Assembly: GCA_037447655.1 (NCBI GenBank)
Contig: JBBHKE010002283.1
Coordinates: 197,336-240,213 of the forward strand
Length of the DNA stretch: 42,878 bases
Reading direction: 5' to 3'
DNA from: Zygnema cylindricum
Lineage: Eukaryota; Streptophyta; Zygnematophyceae; Zygnematales; Zygnemataceae
Shown piece after piece: positions 1 to 11,011 of this stretch. Position 1 is the stretch's first letter; every line of letters starts with the position of its first letter. The position numbers and the translations under genes were made by a program. The notes below the pieces were generated by a model, which saw only the letters and a list, made by a program, of their open reading frames with translations, was not told where the DNA came from and did not search any database.

Positions 1-231
1 AATCATCTTGCCTTCATTATCACTCTATTTTAACTTTAAAAGGTTAAACAATACATGAAAAATGAACAACGGTTTATATTTTCAAAAATTTGAGCAATGT
101 GCGACACCAATTGAAAACACTTTGTGGGTTATCCCATACAATATATGTGTTTTTAGCATTGTACACATGTGATACCGGGTTACCGCATATAACATTTCTA
201 ATAGTTTTCACTCATAGAGAACCAAAACGAT
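1..231. other. Intergenic, nothing recognised
   Basis: AT-rich sequence before the first duplicated block. I see no coding region, RNA gene or repeat shared with the rest of the window. Similarity to the downstream paralogous block starts only at about position 232. Confidence 0.5.
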
Positions 232-498
232 TTTATAAGCCATAATTCTAGGTTTTTGTCAATTGTTTTTGCCAACTTCCGAAGTCTACCATTCATTCTA
301 AATCTCAACTAGTCCCAAATATTAAATATCATAATTTAAACAGAGGAATACTTCTTGAGAATCCTGATGAAGAGAACAGACATTTTTAATTTTAAGAAAA
401 CAAGGGATTTCGTTCAACTAAAGTCATGCCATTCATTCTTTCTTTGTTTTTTTATGTATATTGTGGTAAATATTTATACACAACGATAGTTGCAATAA

Positions 499-1706
499 TT
501 AATGCTCAGGAAATTCACATAAAAAAGTATCTCTAGGATTGGAAGTGCCAAATCCATACCTTAACCTTTCAATGTCGTGACTGAAAGTGGAACACTGTGT
601 GCCCACAAAAATAAAAGAATGCACACATATTAATTTATCTACTTCTGCTTGAAGAAGATTTCGTAAAGGAGTGTCCGCATTCAAAATTGGTAATGCCCAT
701 TTCTTATCTCCATTTATTTCGGTTTGTAATTGGACAATTCGAATGCGTTGTCCCTCCAAGTTGGTCAAGTTGTCTTTGATATAATTTAGCTGAAGGCGAG
801 AAAAAAGGAAAATGAAAGGCAAAAATAGAGATTTTGTTAGCAAAAAATCAATATGAGAAACCTAAGGGCCCCCGCAATTTTCAAACGGAAAATAAAGGAG
901 CTTCTCAAATCAGGTTTTTTTTGACAAAATCGAAATCTCTTAATTCCAAACATGCAACGCCTCTACGAGCTCCTCCGCACCTCTTCGGCATCGGTGTTTG
1001 TCGCAAGAAAAACATTTGTGACATTGAAGGTTTGTAATTTCTTTCTTAAACAATCGACAATAACTTCGACCGAATAAAAGAGTTTGGGATTATTCCCAAA
1101 CACTCTTTTAAAATCTCCTTGACGAAGATGTACTGCCATGAAACTTTCTCCTTGGAATACATCTTTTACAAATTCTCTTCCTATTTCCAAAATAGTGTGA
1201 TCTGGTTGAACCCCAATATTCGAATGGCATTTATCGGATTGTTTTATTGTGAAGCCACTGAGAGGCGTAACTTGGTTATAAAAGAACTCTCCCATGAACA
1301 AAATTTGCCCCGGCAAATTTCCATAAAGTCTTTGAACTTCATCCAATGTGAGTTCGCTTCGTATATTTGTCGGCATTTGAGGTTGAGTTGAATTTAAAAA
1401 CGTGATTCTATCCCAATTTTGAAAAGTATTGGTAGGATCTGAAAAATTCATCCAACTTGGACATGCCTTTTGACAAGGGCAAATAACTTCATCGACGACG
1501 ATGCCCTTACGATAAATATTTCGATATTCCTTGACTGTCATAATGGTGTTGTTTCCATAACAAAACTGGAAAAAGTCTATGTCGAATAACATATGTCGAT
1601 CATAATGCCGGTAAATAAAATGAGAATCCATTGTAATAAGTAAAGTACGGTTAAGGACAGCTGCATATTTTAAAGCATTAATGAAACAAAAGACACGATT
1701 GCTCAC
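499..1706 (-). CDS. GDP-fucose O-fucosyltransferase-like protein, copy 1 (partial, spliced)
   Basis: Probable glycosyltransferase of the O-fucosyltransferase/POFUT clan, which moves fucose from GDP-fucose to acceptors in the secretory pathway. Coding exons are 1706-981 and 789-499, joined in phase 0 across a 191-bp intron (donor GTGCGG, acceptor after a pyrimidine tract ending TTCAG), giving 338 residues to a TAA. Counting from the exon start, residues 1-25 carry the ALxYAAxLNRTL helix typical of the clan N-terminus. HLRQGDF at 193-199 corresponds to the HxRRxD nucleotide-sugar motif, and FVGTxxSTF...R near 303-317 is the C-terminal motif. A Cys cluster lies near 77-82. The expected upstream exon with the start codon and a GGxxNQ-like loop was not found. 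An open hydrophobic stretch runs to an ATG at 1796, but the paralog has no ATG there, so I treat that stretch as intron. Oddity: Gln196 stands where copy 2 and the usual motif have Arg. Specific substrate unknown. Confidence 0.72.
790..980 (-). other. Intron of fucosyltransferase-like copy 1
   Basis: A 191-bp intron, donor GTGCGG reading down from 980, acceptor AG at 791-790 after a T/C-rich tract. Splicing joins two open phase-0 segments, and the paralog has a 183-bp intron at the identical codon (10103-10285). The spliced product is collinear with the enzyme family; reading through would stop within a few codons. Confidence 0.75.
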
Positions 1707-2021
1707 CTGTAAGTTTAAAATAGTAAAAAAAATGAGACAGTACAACCGGAAGAGAATACACATTAGAATTACAATAAAAATAAAAAGGGGGTTCATGCAA
1801 CCTCCAAAAGAGGCTAGAAATAAGCTGACAAAACTATCACTAAAGTGGTGCCATTGTTAGAAAATACAGCTCAACTAAACCTAGTCCATCACCAAAAAAA
1901 CAAAAAAATAAAGTTAAAAACAAATCAAAACCACTTCCGCAGAAAATAAAGCCACCTGAGTATCATAGTCTGTAAGAAGAAAAAATCATACCAGAAAACC
2001 TTCAAAACTAGTGAGATAGTA

Positions 2022-2356
2022 GGAAGGGAGGGAGAACGAGGGAAAGGGAGGAAGGGAAGAGAGAGAGGGAGAGGGAGAGAGAGAACCATACCCGGCCCAA
2101 TTGGCAATAGGCCATGAGGAAGCGGTGGGGCTGAGGCTCCCAGAGGAGGGACCCGAGAGAGGAGGAGGAGAGAGCTGAGGCTTCATCATATAGAACATTT
2201 GTGAAGAAAGGACTAGAGGGAGAGGGAGAGGAGGAGGACAGAGCCGAGGCTTCATCACAGAGAACATTTGTGTAGAAAGGACTAGAGGGAGAGAGAGAGG
2301 GAGAGGGAGAGGGAGAGGGAGAGGGAGAGGGAGAGGGAGAGAGAGAGAGAGGGAGA
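2022..2356 (+). repeat. Polypurine tract with (GAGGGA)n core
   Basis: Almost pure A/G on the plus strand, ending in a regular hexanucleotide run at about 2282-2354. It lies 5' of the minus-strand fucosyltransferase-like gene. The paralog has a related, less regular purine tract at the same relative place (11272-11395), so the tract predates the duplication. Ser/Pro/Leu-rich or Arg/Glu-rich open frames across it are by-products of composition. Such homopurine mirror repeats can adopt triplex DNA; that is inference. Confidence 0.85.
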
Positions 2357-2719
2357 GTCACATTAAATTATATTTCACTTCCAATTGCTCAAAAATGGTT
2401 TAATACTGTTTATTATTTTTAACATTTGTTTATCTCCTAGATCCTAACTAACCATTTTTTATTTTGACTTATCATTTTTTTTCAGCTTTTCTCTTCAATC
2501 CTAGATAAGTTATAATTGCTTTGACAGCTTCTACGGTTTAGTTTTGTGCTTTAAATTTGACTCTTTTTTAGGCTTTTCATTTTTAAATTTTTGACCTTTT
2601 TGTACTTTCTTTGACAGTACATAACTCCACATTTGACTTAATTTTCCCTTTTTTTTTTTTTTTTTTCAAAAACCATTTTTTTCGCAAATCCATTCCTTTA
2701 TTTTTTTTTGTTTTTTTTT

Positions 2720-2878
2720 NNNNNNNNNNNNNNNNNNNNNNNNNNNNNNNNNNNNNNNNNNNNNNNNNNNNNNNNNNNNNNNNNNNNNNNNNNNNNNNNN
2801 NNNNNNNNNNNNNNNNNNNNNNNNNNNNNNNNNNNNNNNNNNNNNNNNNNNNNNNNNNNNNNNNNNNNNNNNNNNNNN
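2720..2878. other. Assembly gap (159 N)
   Basis: A run of N that begins inside a T-rich homopolymer stretch and ends inside the Ty3/gypsy remnant. It hides the left end of that element and the right end of the first gene duplication. Confidence 0.98.
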
Positions 2879-4685
2879 TTCGCCGATTCTCAAAATAGAG
2901 CTGGATCTACAGCATTTACGAGTACTCGAAGAATTTTTTCAACAAAAGAATTCAGAGGGTGAAGTCCTTACGTATTAGATAGGGGATAAACGTCTATGTT
3001 ATTTGACAGTAGATCAGATTTCAAAAACGGTACGGAGAGTAAGTTACCCAGTCTTAAGGGAGGGCTTTATAAAAACGTTTAGTGCCGTTTTGTGGATGCA
3101 AAAATTGGCATATTTCAAATTTAATGTCAAACATATTCCCGGGAAGACAAATGTAGTCGCAGATCCTTTAAGTAGATGTTTTGAAATAAGTGTTATGGTA
3201 CAAGATGAATTATTTTTAGATGCTGTTAGAAATGGTTATGATAAAGATACATATTTTGCCGTGATTTGCAAAAATATTTCGGGAGGGAATTCTGACCCAT
3301 TGAATGAGAGGCATGGCAAAAACTTTAGACTAGATGACAGTTTATTGTATCTGCAAATAGGGGATAGATTATGCATTCCTGAAGTGGGAGACTTAAGAAA
3401 ACAACTTTTTTAAGAAGCTCATGAGCATTTACGACATCTAGGTCGAGATAAAACTCTTAGCCGCTTGTAGAGTAGAGTTTTTTGGCCCGGGATGGCAAAA
3501 GGGGTGTCGAAACACGTGGAAAGTTGTGTCCTTTGCCAACAGAGTAAATCTAGTAACCAAAAACCTAGGGGTCTCTTAAAACCGTTGGATATCCCTGAAA
3601 GACCATGGGAATCTGTCAGTATGGATTTTATTGTCAGGTTGCCATCTACATCTAGAAGAAATGACAGTATCATGGTCGTAGTTGATACGTTCAGTAAAAT
3701 GACAATCTTTATCCCTTGCAAAACCACTCATTCAGTTGTAGATATTGCAAAGTTATATTTTGACAACGTTGTCAGACATCTTGGGGTCCCACTATTTATT
3801 GTCAGTGATAGAGATTCTAAATTTACGTCTTCTTTATGGAAAGAATTACAACAAAATTTAGGCACTAAATTGAAAATGAGTACCGCTTATCATCCTCAGA
3901 CAAATGGAGAGACAGAAAGGATGAACCGTACACTAGAGGAAATGCTAAGGACTGTTTGCAGTGGAGTTTAGAACACATGGGAATCTAAACTGCCATTAAT
4001 GGAATTTGCAAACAATTCATGTAAACATGATAGTACAGGATTCTCACCGTTTAAAGTTGCATACGGATACCAACCTAGAGAAGCATTAGACTTAATAACA
4101 GGGGTCACTCAAGAGGATAAAGGTTCTAGAACAGAGTTTTGGGAATACATTAAAACAGTTTGGAGAACTGTTCGTGATGCGTTAGTGGAGGCACAAAGGA
4201 GGCAAGAATTAAATGTTAACCGCAAACGGGGTGATTGGGTGTTACGCACAGGAGACAAGGTTTGGCTTTCTACAACTCATTACAGGTGCAAGATCGAGGG
4301 ACAATCTGATCCTACGGGGAAATTTGCTCCTAAATACATTGGACCATTTACTGTAATCGAGATGATATCGTCAGTTGTTGCCAAATTGGACTTTCCGCTG
4401 TCACCAAAAATTCATCCAATGATACACATCAGCCAATTAAAACCAGCGAATCTTCGACCAACCGAAGGAGAATTGGAATTGGATCCCTCAATAATTATAG
4501 AACATGAAGTCCACAGATGGGTAATAGATTGGGTTGGTCAACGGTTCAAGGTCGGCGATACTATATTCTGTGAAGTGCATTATCTAGGAAGGCCTGAAGA
4601 TGAGTTGACTTTAGAGGATAAAAATTCTGAATTTTTACAAAGGTATTCGAGAGACAATTATATAGAGGTCCGTCTTGAGAATTAA
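2879..4685 (+). pseudogene. Ty3/gypsy pol remnant: RNase H end, integrase, chromodomain-like tail
   Basis: One reading frame from about 3003 to 4685, broken only by nonsense codons: TAA at 3411, TAG at 3466 and TAG at 3969. No frameshift was seen after 3003; sequence before that is degenerate. The RNase H end is recognised by PGKTNVVADPLSR (about 3141-3179). The integrase has a zinc-binding HHCC region ending CVLCQQ, the core begins SMDFI, and the catalytic stretches SDRDSKF and HPQTNGETERMNRTLEEM follow. A terminal segment with HPMIHISQLKP is the usual lead-in to the chromodomain of chromoviruses, and about 60 residues of chromodomain-like sequence follow. The protein cannot be made intact. 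Assignment to the Ty3/gypsy (Metaviridae) type rests on this domain order. Confidence 0.85.
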
Positions 4686-4727
4686 AGATGTTTTAACTGA
4701 GAGTAGTTAAAAATAAGGAGGTGATGA

Positions 4728-5696
4728 TGTAACAGTAATAGCGGATCGAACTTGTTTATAAAAGGGTATTTAGGAGTTATGATTATAGATTACTAAATTT
4801 GGTAGACGTTCGCGAAAGAATCACGCGATTTGGAGTTATATTTCAAAAGTTATAGCTATGGGTGTACTTAGGTGGCAGTGCGAGGTCTAAATAACAGGTG
4901 GGTATCATTGAAACGGGTTAAGGGTCAAATTGGTACCGAAATTTCGCGTGAACGTTTCATAAAGTTCTAATGAAACGTTCAGTATGCATGGTACTTCGTT
5001 TCGTACAATTTTTAGTACGAAACGTCACTTTCACTTAAGGGAATTTCGTAAGAAGTTTCGCGTCCGAAATTTGTGACGCACGATCGTGCGAAGTCGCGTT
5101 TCGTTTGGCGCGCGCTTTTGCACGTAAATGTTACGTAGTGAAACGTAGCGTTTGATTGGTTAATAAAGTGCTAAGTAGTTAGTAAGAGATTTCGCACGTT
5201 TTTGCATTGGTCAGTCCGAGTCCTTGCTGATCAATGATTGGCCCAGGTAAAAGCCTGTTCAAACGGAGCTTTGACTCTGGCCTGGCTAGTCCAAGGTGAT
5301 GATGGTTAAATAGGGAAGTGTAAGAGGAGAGTAGACATATTTTCCTTTGGGAAAAGTTTGTGGAAATTCCGCCTGATCTTGGTCCTGAGAGATTAATACA
5401 AAATTGGAGGAAAGGCATTTTACATTGAAATCTCTTACTAACTAAATAGTGTTTTAGTAGTTAAGAGATAGAATTATTAAGAGTGGAGGGTAGTGGAAAA
5501 CACTTTAATAAGAAGGGTTGAGCCACGAGGGCAAGAGACCAAGCTAATGTTATGTCGACAAAAGCTTCTTCTATTTTAAAGTTTATCCTTATGTGAGTGT
5601 TGTCCAATGTGGATGTGTATTTTCCAATGTGTGGAATGTGTGGTTGGGATTGTTTGTAGTAATGGGATTTTTTGAGAGGTAGGAGATCTTGTTACA
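4728..5696 (+). repeat. 3' LTR of the Ty3/gypsy remnant
   Basis: Begins TGTAAC and ends GTTACA, a perfect 6-bp terminal inversion. It follows the pol stop by 42 bp, and the purine-rich stretch AATAAGGAGGTGATGA directly before it fits a polypurine tract. Length 969 bp. No second copy occurs in the window, so the boundaries rest on termini and position alone. Confidence 0.65.
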
Positions 5697-6195
5697 ATAT
5701 GTTATTTAGACATAAAGACAAATTATCTGATGCGCGACGTACGACGTGATTTGCGTTCCTTGACTTAAAGGTAGACGCCGCAAAATGTAACCGACAAAAA
5801 TTACTATACATAATTACTTACTTGGGTATGGTTGCATCAGGAGGTCTTTGTAATAGTACCGACAACATAATTTCCATATTACAGTGGCCTCGGTTACATC
5901 GCGTATCGTGTATAAACAAGTTTTTACATACGTGTTTTAATTTGAGTGGTTCCTTGTAAGATGACGATCAAAACTCTAAAATAGTCAAAGATTTGAAACC
6001 AACCATTTTCGTATGCAAATCCGTACTTGCGTATTACGTACGTGTACTTCGCAAGTGTACCGCGTCAATGTACCTAAGAGATCTCCTTCACTCTGCTGAA
6101 TTTCAGAAAAAAACCGTACTTTTCGGCAAAGATTTTACAGTCACCTTGTCCGAAGGCACGTGACTTTGGAGACATGAAAAAAATCATTTTTTTTA
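5697..6195. other. Intergenic, nothing recognised
   Basis: Contains many short ACGTAC/CGTACG words and a few GCG-rich patches but no open frame, RNA or repeat that I can place. Confidence 0.4.
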
Positions 6196-6338
6196 AATGC
6201 CTCGATATATCGTTGATACTATATATCGGCGATATATCACGATATTTTGATTTTCAATATATCGAAGCGATACATCAGTTATCGGGTACCTGAAATTTGA
6301 TTCGAATATTGACATACGGTCATCGATACCCAACACTA
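6196..6338 (-). mobile_element. TATCG-rich MITE-like fragment (family R3, copy a)
   Basis: Reading the minus strand from 6338 gives TAGTGTTGGGTATCG followed by repeated ATATATCG/CGATAT words. The same start and composition occur on the plus strand at 13014, and a weaker version near 39178. The terminal bases resemble hAT-type termini, but no opposite terminus or 8-bp TSD was found, so the superfamily is tentative. Confidence 0.45.
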
Positions 6339-6463
6339 GTCGTCACAACGTAAGTTACGATTTCGTCCTTACAGACATAGGGACACCCGAAATCCGAGTT
6401 CGCCGGATCTGCGCTAAAAAACAAAGAAAATTCTCTATGTTTGAAGTACATAGAGATGCACCC
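6339..6463 (-). mobile_element. Harbinger-like MITE fragment
   Basis: This segment is the reverse complement of the left part of the element at 39424-40202. It reads outward to a GGGTGCATCTC terminus at 6463, flanked by TTA (TAA on the minus strand), the same trinucleotide that flanks the full copy. The internal side is cut off by the R3 fragment at 6338. Confidence 0.6.
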
Positions 6464-6540
6464 TTAGACATGACGTTTAAATCTCTATCGATCGATGTGC
6501 AACACAACCCTGTTACAAATTTTTTTCATTTTACGACCAA

Positions 6541-6569
6541 TACAATATGGGTCTTAAGGTCATATTGTA
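6541..6569. repeat. Short perfect inverted repeat
   Basis: TACAATATG and CATATTGTA surround an 11-base loop, followed by further ATATGCATAT palindromic words to about 6600. Function unknown; it may be the end of an unrecognised miniature element. Confidence 0.5.
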
Positions 6570-6631
6570 TGTTTTGCATATAATATGCATATTGTATGGG
6601 CCTAATTTCACCTACTTTTGAGCTATGCCGT

Positions 6632-6806
6632 GAACCCTCCCCCTCCCTCTTCCTCTCATTCTCCCTTGCCCTCTCCCTCTCCCTCTCCCACTCCCTATCC
6701 TCTCCCTCCCCTCTCCCACTCCCTCTCCCTCCCTCTCCCACTCCCTTTCCCTCTCCCTCTCCCTCTCCCTCTCCTTATCCCTCTACCTCTCCCTCTCCCT
6801 CTCTAA
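6632..6806. repeat. Polypyrimidine (CTCCCT)n tract
   Basis: Nearly pure C/T on the plus strand with a strong CCCTCT hexanucleotide period. It is the complement of the type of repeat seen at 2282-2354. Confidence 0.9.
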
Positions 6807-7144
6807 GGTAGAAAAACGTACCATATTAAGGCCAATAAATATACCATTGAGCCACGTCAATCGCATTAAATTAGTATTTACATATTCAATTTCGCACGAA
6901 AACTAATGAAATCCTTAACGCTACAGTATTAAGCATTGACGATGGGCAATGTATGACGCCTATACGATGGGCAATGTATTGCGATGGGCAATTACTGATT
7001 AATGCTACAGTAGACCTTGGAGGTGTATTGTACGGAAAATAATTGTACAAAGACGGGTTTACCAGATATAGCGTACGCACGCTCGCATATTTCATTCCAT
7101 ATATTCCAGTTCTCCATTACCTTCCATGTTCCACGTTGTCAATT

Positions 7145-7525
7145 CTTCCACCCTTCCCTCTCCCCTCGTTTCCACCTTCCTCTCTCCTCCTGGACCTTTC
7201 CCTCTTCGGTCGTTTCCTGATTGATTTTTATTCGATCCTGTCCCCTTCCCTCCCTCTCCCTCTCCCTTTTCCTCTCCCTTTCCCTCTTCCTCTCCCTCTC
7301 CCTCTCCCGCTCCCTCTCCCGCTCCCTTTCCCGCTCCCTCTTCCAATCCCTCACTCTCTCTCTCCCTCTCTCCCTTTCCCTGTCCTTCTTCCTCTTCCGG
7401 TTCCTCTCTCTCTTCCTCCCACTATCGCTCCCTCTCCCTCTCTCTATCCCTCTCCCTCTTCCTTTCCTACTCTCCCTCTCCCATTCCTTCTCTCTCTCCT
7501 TCGCCATCTCCCTCTCCTCGTAGAC
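7145..7525. repeat. Long polypyrimidine tract inside R1a
   Basis: About 380 bp of nearly pure C/T on the plus strand with CCCTCT, CTTCCT and TCTCTC periods. Open frames across it are low-complexity Pro/Ser/Leu or Arg/Glu/Gly strings and are not credible proteins. Confidence 0.9.
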
Positions 7526-8093
7526 TAAGTAAATTTGAACGAGGGAGAGGAAGGGAAGGGAATCATGAAGTAAGTTGTACCGAGGAGAGGAAAATCAAAT
7601 ATCTTTAGCAATCCCGTTTTTTTGGTGGGTGGAGGGAATGGTAGATTGATGAGGAATTTCGGGGAGAGAAAGAGAAAGTAGGAGAATTTGCGAGTGAGGT
7701 AATTTTCTTCTCTATCGGTGCGCGGAATTTTGGATTTTATTGTTAGCAAGAATGGGAACGCAGCAACTTTGGGAGCTCGGGGAGAAAATTTAGTGTCAAA
7801 ATAAACAATAGTTGATAAATAAAGTAGGATTTTCAAATTATACCTTGGTAACATATATAAATATGCAGTGTGGAATTAAAGATCGGCCCTTGTAAATTCT
7901 GATAAGTTGGAGGGCACGGTCTTAGACAATCTAACAAAGGAAGTACGACTTAGCGGAAAGAAAGGTGGAAAAGAAGGAAAAGCAATATGTGTTGTTTAGG
8001 CAAGGGCAATGTTCACAAGCTACCTTTTTTGAAAAAAAGCAAGTGTATAGCAGATAAAGAACTAGATAAAGAACTAAAGCACTGACACATAGG

Positions 8094-8205
8094 AACTAAT
8101 GGGGGTAGATTCACTTAGTGGAAAGAGAAACGTGTTAATTAGAACGAATAACTAATGGGGGTAAAGTCACTTAGTGGAAAGAGAAACGTGTTAACTAGAA
8201 CGAAT
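8094..8205 (+). repeat. 56-bp tandem duplication in R1a
   Basis: Two adjacent 56-bp units (8094-8149 and 8150-8205), each starting AACTAATGGGGGTA and differing at only a few bases. The corresponding part of R1b has one unit, so the duplication arose after the copies separated. Confidence 0.9.
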
Positions 8206-8285
8206 AACTGGGCCAGATGCGCTATATTACACTTTATGAAACACAAGTATGAATTTCCGTATTGTCTAAAAAATTAATGGCAACT

Positions 8286-9391
8286 ATTGTGTAGTGTTAG
8301 TGGAGTGAGAGAGGAGAGAGGAAAAAGAGAGGTGAGATAGAGGAGAGTGGGAGAGAGATAGCGGGTTAAGTTGTGTGCCTATGTGTAAATGCAAGGGTAT
8401 TTTTTTTGTTGTTTTCCTCGTAAATTGAGCCTTCAATGATAAAATCTTTAGTTGTACCAAAAATGTGTAAAAACCAAAGTATATTTTGCGTTATCTTTAA
8501 ACTCCAATTTGGCCTTACTATCTTTTCGAACTCACTGCCATATGGCCAACTCATCTGAAACTTCTACGACTCTCTATTTTATTAAAATTAACAATTGAGC
8601 AATGAATAGAACAGCGTTGCCGCACGTGTCACACGTTTTTGAAAACTTGTGTATGGCTGAGACTACACACTAATTTTCCCTGCTTGTCACCCGCATGTGC
8701 ATAGAAAATGACGAGCATGGACAAAAAAAAAACTGCAGGGGTCTTGGACCTCCGCTCTCATTCGTGGGTCCTTCGAAAAGTCGACGTCGTCATCATCTCT
8801 CCCCATCCATCTCACTCTGCCACTTTTCTCTCCCCCTTCTTGGAATGGAATACGGCAGTACTGGAAATAAATGAAAGCACTTTTTTAGTTTTTAAATACC
8901 TTTGGCCGTTGTTTGATGGCATATAGGAATGATAATAGACAATAAAAAGACACCAGGAAGCCTTGGCTGATAGTATTGGTACTGGTGACATCACAAGTGA
9001 GCATGATTTGTCAATGTCACAAAACCCTAAATATCTACAATGCCACAAAAAACTCGACTTTTCAATCGTTGTTGTTTTTGTAGACCTCACCAATTGTCCC
9101 AAGATTTGCAGTCGTTTAAGTTTTATACCTATTTGAAAAACTGATGAAAACCTTAAAAATGGACGAGTAAAAAATAAATAAACTAAAATATGTAAAAGTC
9201 CTCAAAACAACTATGACTAGTAGGGACTCAAGAGATAACTAAAAAAAAGATAAAATAATCAGGATCTACAAATCAAATGAAAAAATAATTATATTAATCA
9301 CGATAAAAATAAGTTTTAGTTGATTGGTAAGGGAAATATCATGGAATGAGACAAATGACACGTGTGACATCCAAAGTCCAACGCCAAAAAG
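8286..9391. other. Intergenic, nothing recognised
   Basis: Starts with a short purine-rich stretch (about 8297-8362). The rest is AT-rich sequence with short open frames lacking any recognisable motif. No repeat shared with other parts of the window was noticed. Confidence 0.4.
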
Positions 9392-9494
9392 GGGAGAGAG
9401 AGGAGGGAGGGAGGGGAGGGATGGAGACAACGACGCAGAGACAAAGAATGCTAGGTGGGAGAGAGGGAGAGGGAGAGGGAGAGGGAGGGGAAGG
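9392..9494 (+). repeat. Polypurine tract with GAGGGA units
   Basis: Purine-rich on the plus strand, ending in several GAGGGA hexamers just before the start of gene duplication copy 2. Not present at the matching place before copy 1. Confidence 0.8.
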
Positions 9495-9811
9495 GGTATG
9501 AAAAAATTGTAGCAAATCCCACTTAAGAAGGAGGTCAAAACATTCCAATAAGCTAAAATTGTTCCATTTTGTGCCATAATTCTAGGTTTCCTTCAAAAAA
9601 AATTGCCAACTTCCAAAGTCTACCATTCATTCTAAATCTCTAAAAGTACCAAATATTAGATATTATATATGAATACTTCTCGTGAATACTGATGGAGAGA
9701 AAACAACATATTTTTTGGATTTTCGTTCAAATACGTCATGCTATTCATTTTTTCTTTATTTTTTGAAGTGTTTTTGTGGTAAAGTCGTATACACACCATT
9801 AGTCGTAAGGA

Positions 9812-11011
9812 TTAACGCTCAGGAAATTCACATAAAAAAGAATCTCTAGGATTGGAAGTGCCAAATCCATACCTTAACCTTTCTATGTCAAGAGTGAAAG
9901 TGGAACCCAATGTACCCACAAAAATAAAAGAATGCACACAAATTAATTTATCTACTTCAGCTTTAAGCAGATTTTGTAGAGGAGTTTCTGCATTCAAAAT
10001 TGGTAGTGCCCATTTTTTATCTCGATTTATTTCGCTTTGTAATTGGACAATTCGTATGCGTTGTCCCTCCAAGTTGGTCAAGTTGTCTTTGATATATTTT
10101 AGCTGAAGGCGAGAAAAAAAGAAAAAGAAAGGCAAAATAGGGATTTTGTTAGCAACATGAGAAACCTAAAGGCACCGCCAATTTTCAAACGCAAACTTAA
10201 GGGACTTTTCAAAACATAATTTTTTTAATAAAATCTGCTATCACTTAATTCCAAGCATGCAACACCTCTACGAGGACCTCCGCACCTCTTCGGCATCGGT
10301 GTTTGTCGCAAGAAAAAAATTTGTGACATTGAAGGTTTGTAATTTCTTTCTTAAACAATCGACAATAACTTCGACCGAATAAAAGAGTTCGGGATTATTC
10401 CCAAACACTCTTTTGAAATCTCCACGACGAAGATGCACTGCCATGAAACTTTCTCCTTGGAATACATCTTTTACAAATTCTCTTCCTATTTCCAAAATAG
10501 TATGACCTGGTTGAACCCCGATATTTGAATGGCATTTATCGGATCGTTTTATTGTGAAGACACTGAGAGGTATAACTTTGTTATAATAGAACTCTCCCAT
10601 GAACAAAATTTGCCCCGGCAAATTTCCATAAAATCTTTGAACTTCATCCAATGTGAGTTCGCTTTGCATAATGGTCGGGATTTGAGGTTGAGTCCAATTT
10701 AAAAACGTGATTCTATCCCAATTTTGAAAAGAAATAGTAGGATTTGAAAAATTCATCCAACTTGGACATGCCTTTCGACAAGTGCAAATAACTTCATCGA
10801 CGACGATGTCCTTACGATAAATATTTCGATATTCCTTAACTGTCATAATTGTGTTTTTTCCATAACATAACCGGCAAAAGTCTATGTCAAATAACACATG
10901 TCGATCATAATGGCGGAATATAAAATGTGAATCCATTGTAATAAGTAAAGTCCGGTTAAGAACAGCCGCATATTTTAGCGCATTAATAAAACAAAAGACA
11001 CGATTGCTAAC
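9812..11011 (-). CDS. GDP-fucose O-fucosyltransferase-like protein, copy 2 (partial, spliced)
   Basis: Paralog of the gene at 499-1706. Coding exons 11011-10286 and 10102-9812 join in phase 0 across a 183-bp intron, giving 338 residues ending in TAA. By eye there are 27 differences in 242 residues of the first listed exon and 12 in 96 of the second, about 88-89 percent identity. The nucleotide-sugar motif is the canonical HLRRGDF (193-199) and the C-terminal motif is FVGTLGSTF with a following conserved Arg. Sequence before the acceptor at 11012 stays open for 30 codons but has no ATG at the place where copy 1 has one. A further 5' exon is therefore needed; it was not located. The intact frame, splice sites and motifs in both copies argue that both were functional after duplication. 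Acceptor substrate unknown. Confidence 0.75.
10103..10285 (-). other. Intron of fucosyltransferase-like copy 2
   Basis: A 183-bp GT-AG intron with the same donor GTGCGG and a CTCGCCTTCAG acceptor as copy 1. Copy 2 differs from copy 1 by several small indels here, unlike the indel-free exons, which supports its being non-coding. Confidence 0.75.

Larger units (their letters stand above)
232..2719. repeat. Segmental duplication, copy 1 (gene-bearing)
   Basis: This block is collinear with about 9567-11720 in direct orientation. The match begins in the 3' flank of the gene, runs through both coding exons and the intron, and continues through a purine-rich tract into the 5' flank up to the assembly gap. 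Exons match much better than flanks, so the coding part has been preserved or the duplication is old. The right edge of this copy is hidden by the gap and the Ty3/gypsy remnant behind it. Confidence 0.85.
2879..5696 (+). mobile_element. Ty3/gypsy LTR retrotransposon, 3' half
   Basis: Contains the end of RNase H, integrase, a chromodomain-like tail, a purine-rich tract (about 4714-4727) and one LTR (4728-5696). The 5' LTR, gag, protease and most of the reverse transcriptase are missing or lie in the gap. The five bases after the LTR are ATATG, but the matching left TSD cannot be found because the left end is lost. Confidence 0.8.
6838..8285. repeat. R1 repeat, copy a
   Basis: Collinear with 12290-12902 plus 17021-17740, the second copy being split by element B1. 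Shared parts are an AT-rich start with GAGCCACGTCAA, a segment ending TGTATTGTACGG, a long polypyrimidine tract, a switch to a short polypurine run before GAATCATG, and a final 600 bp including the word CACTTAGTGGAAAGA. No terminal inverted repeats or coding capacity were seen. Because it lies downstream of both gene copies in the same order, it may be part of the segmental duplication and not an independent mobile repeat. Confidence 0.75.

Noticed and set aside
963-1796. Hydrophobic N-terminus of the fucosyltransferase-like gene as a signal anchor beginning at 1796
   Set aside because: The paralog has TTG at that place and no other ATG before residue 25 of the exon. The stretch has diverged much more than the coding part, and both copies have a pyrimidine-rich AG acceptor directly before VSNRVF. 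Intron is the better reading.
2008-2361. Ser/Pro/Leu-rich open frames in the polypurine/polypyrimidine tracts (also 6596-6811, 7043-7528, 12569-12905)
   Set aside because: They exist because CTCCCT repeats lack stop codons in several frames on both strands. No domain, no conserved start, several overlapping versions.
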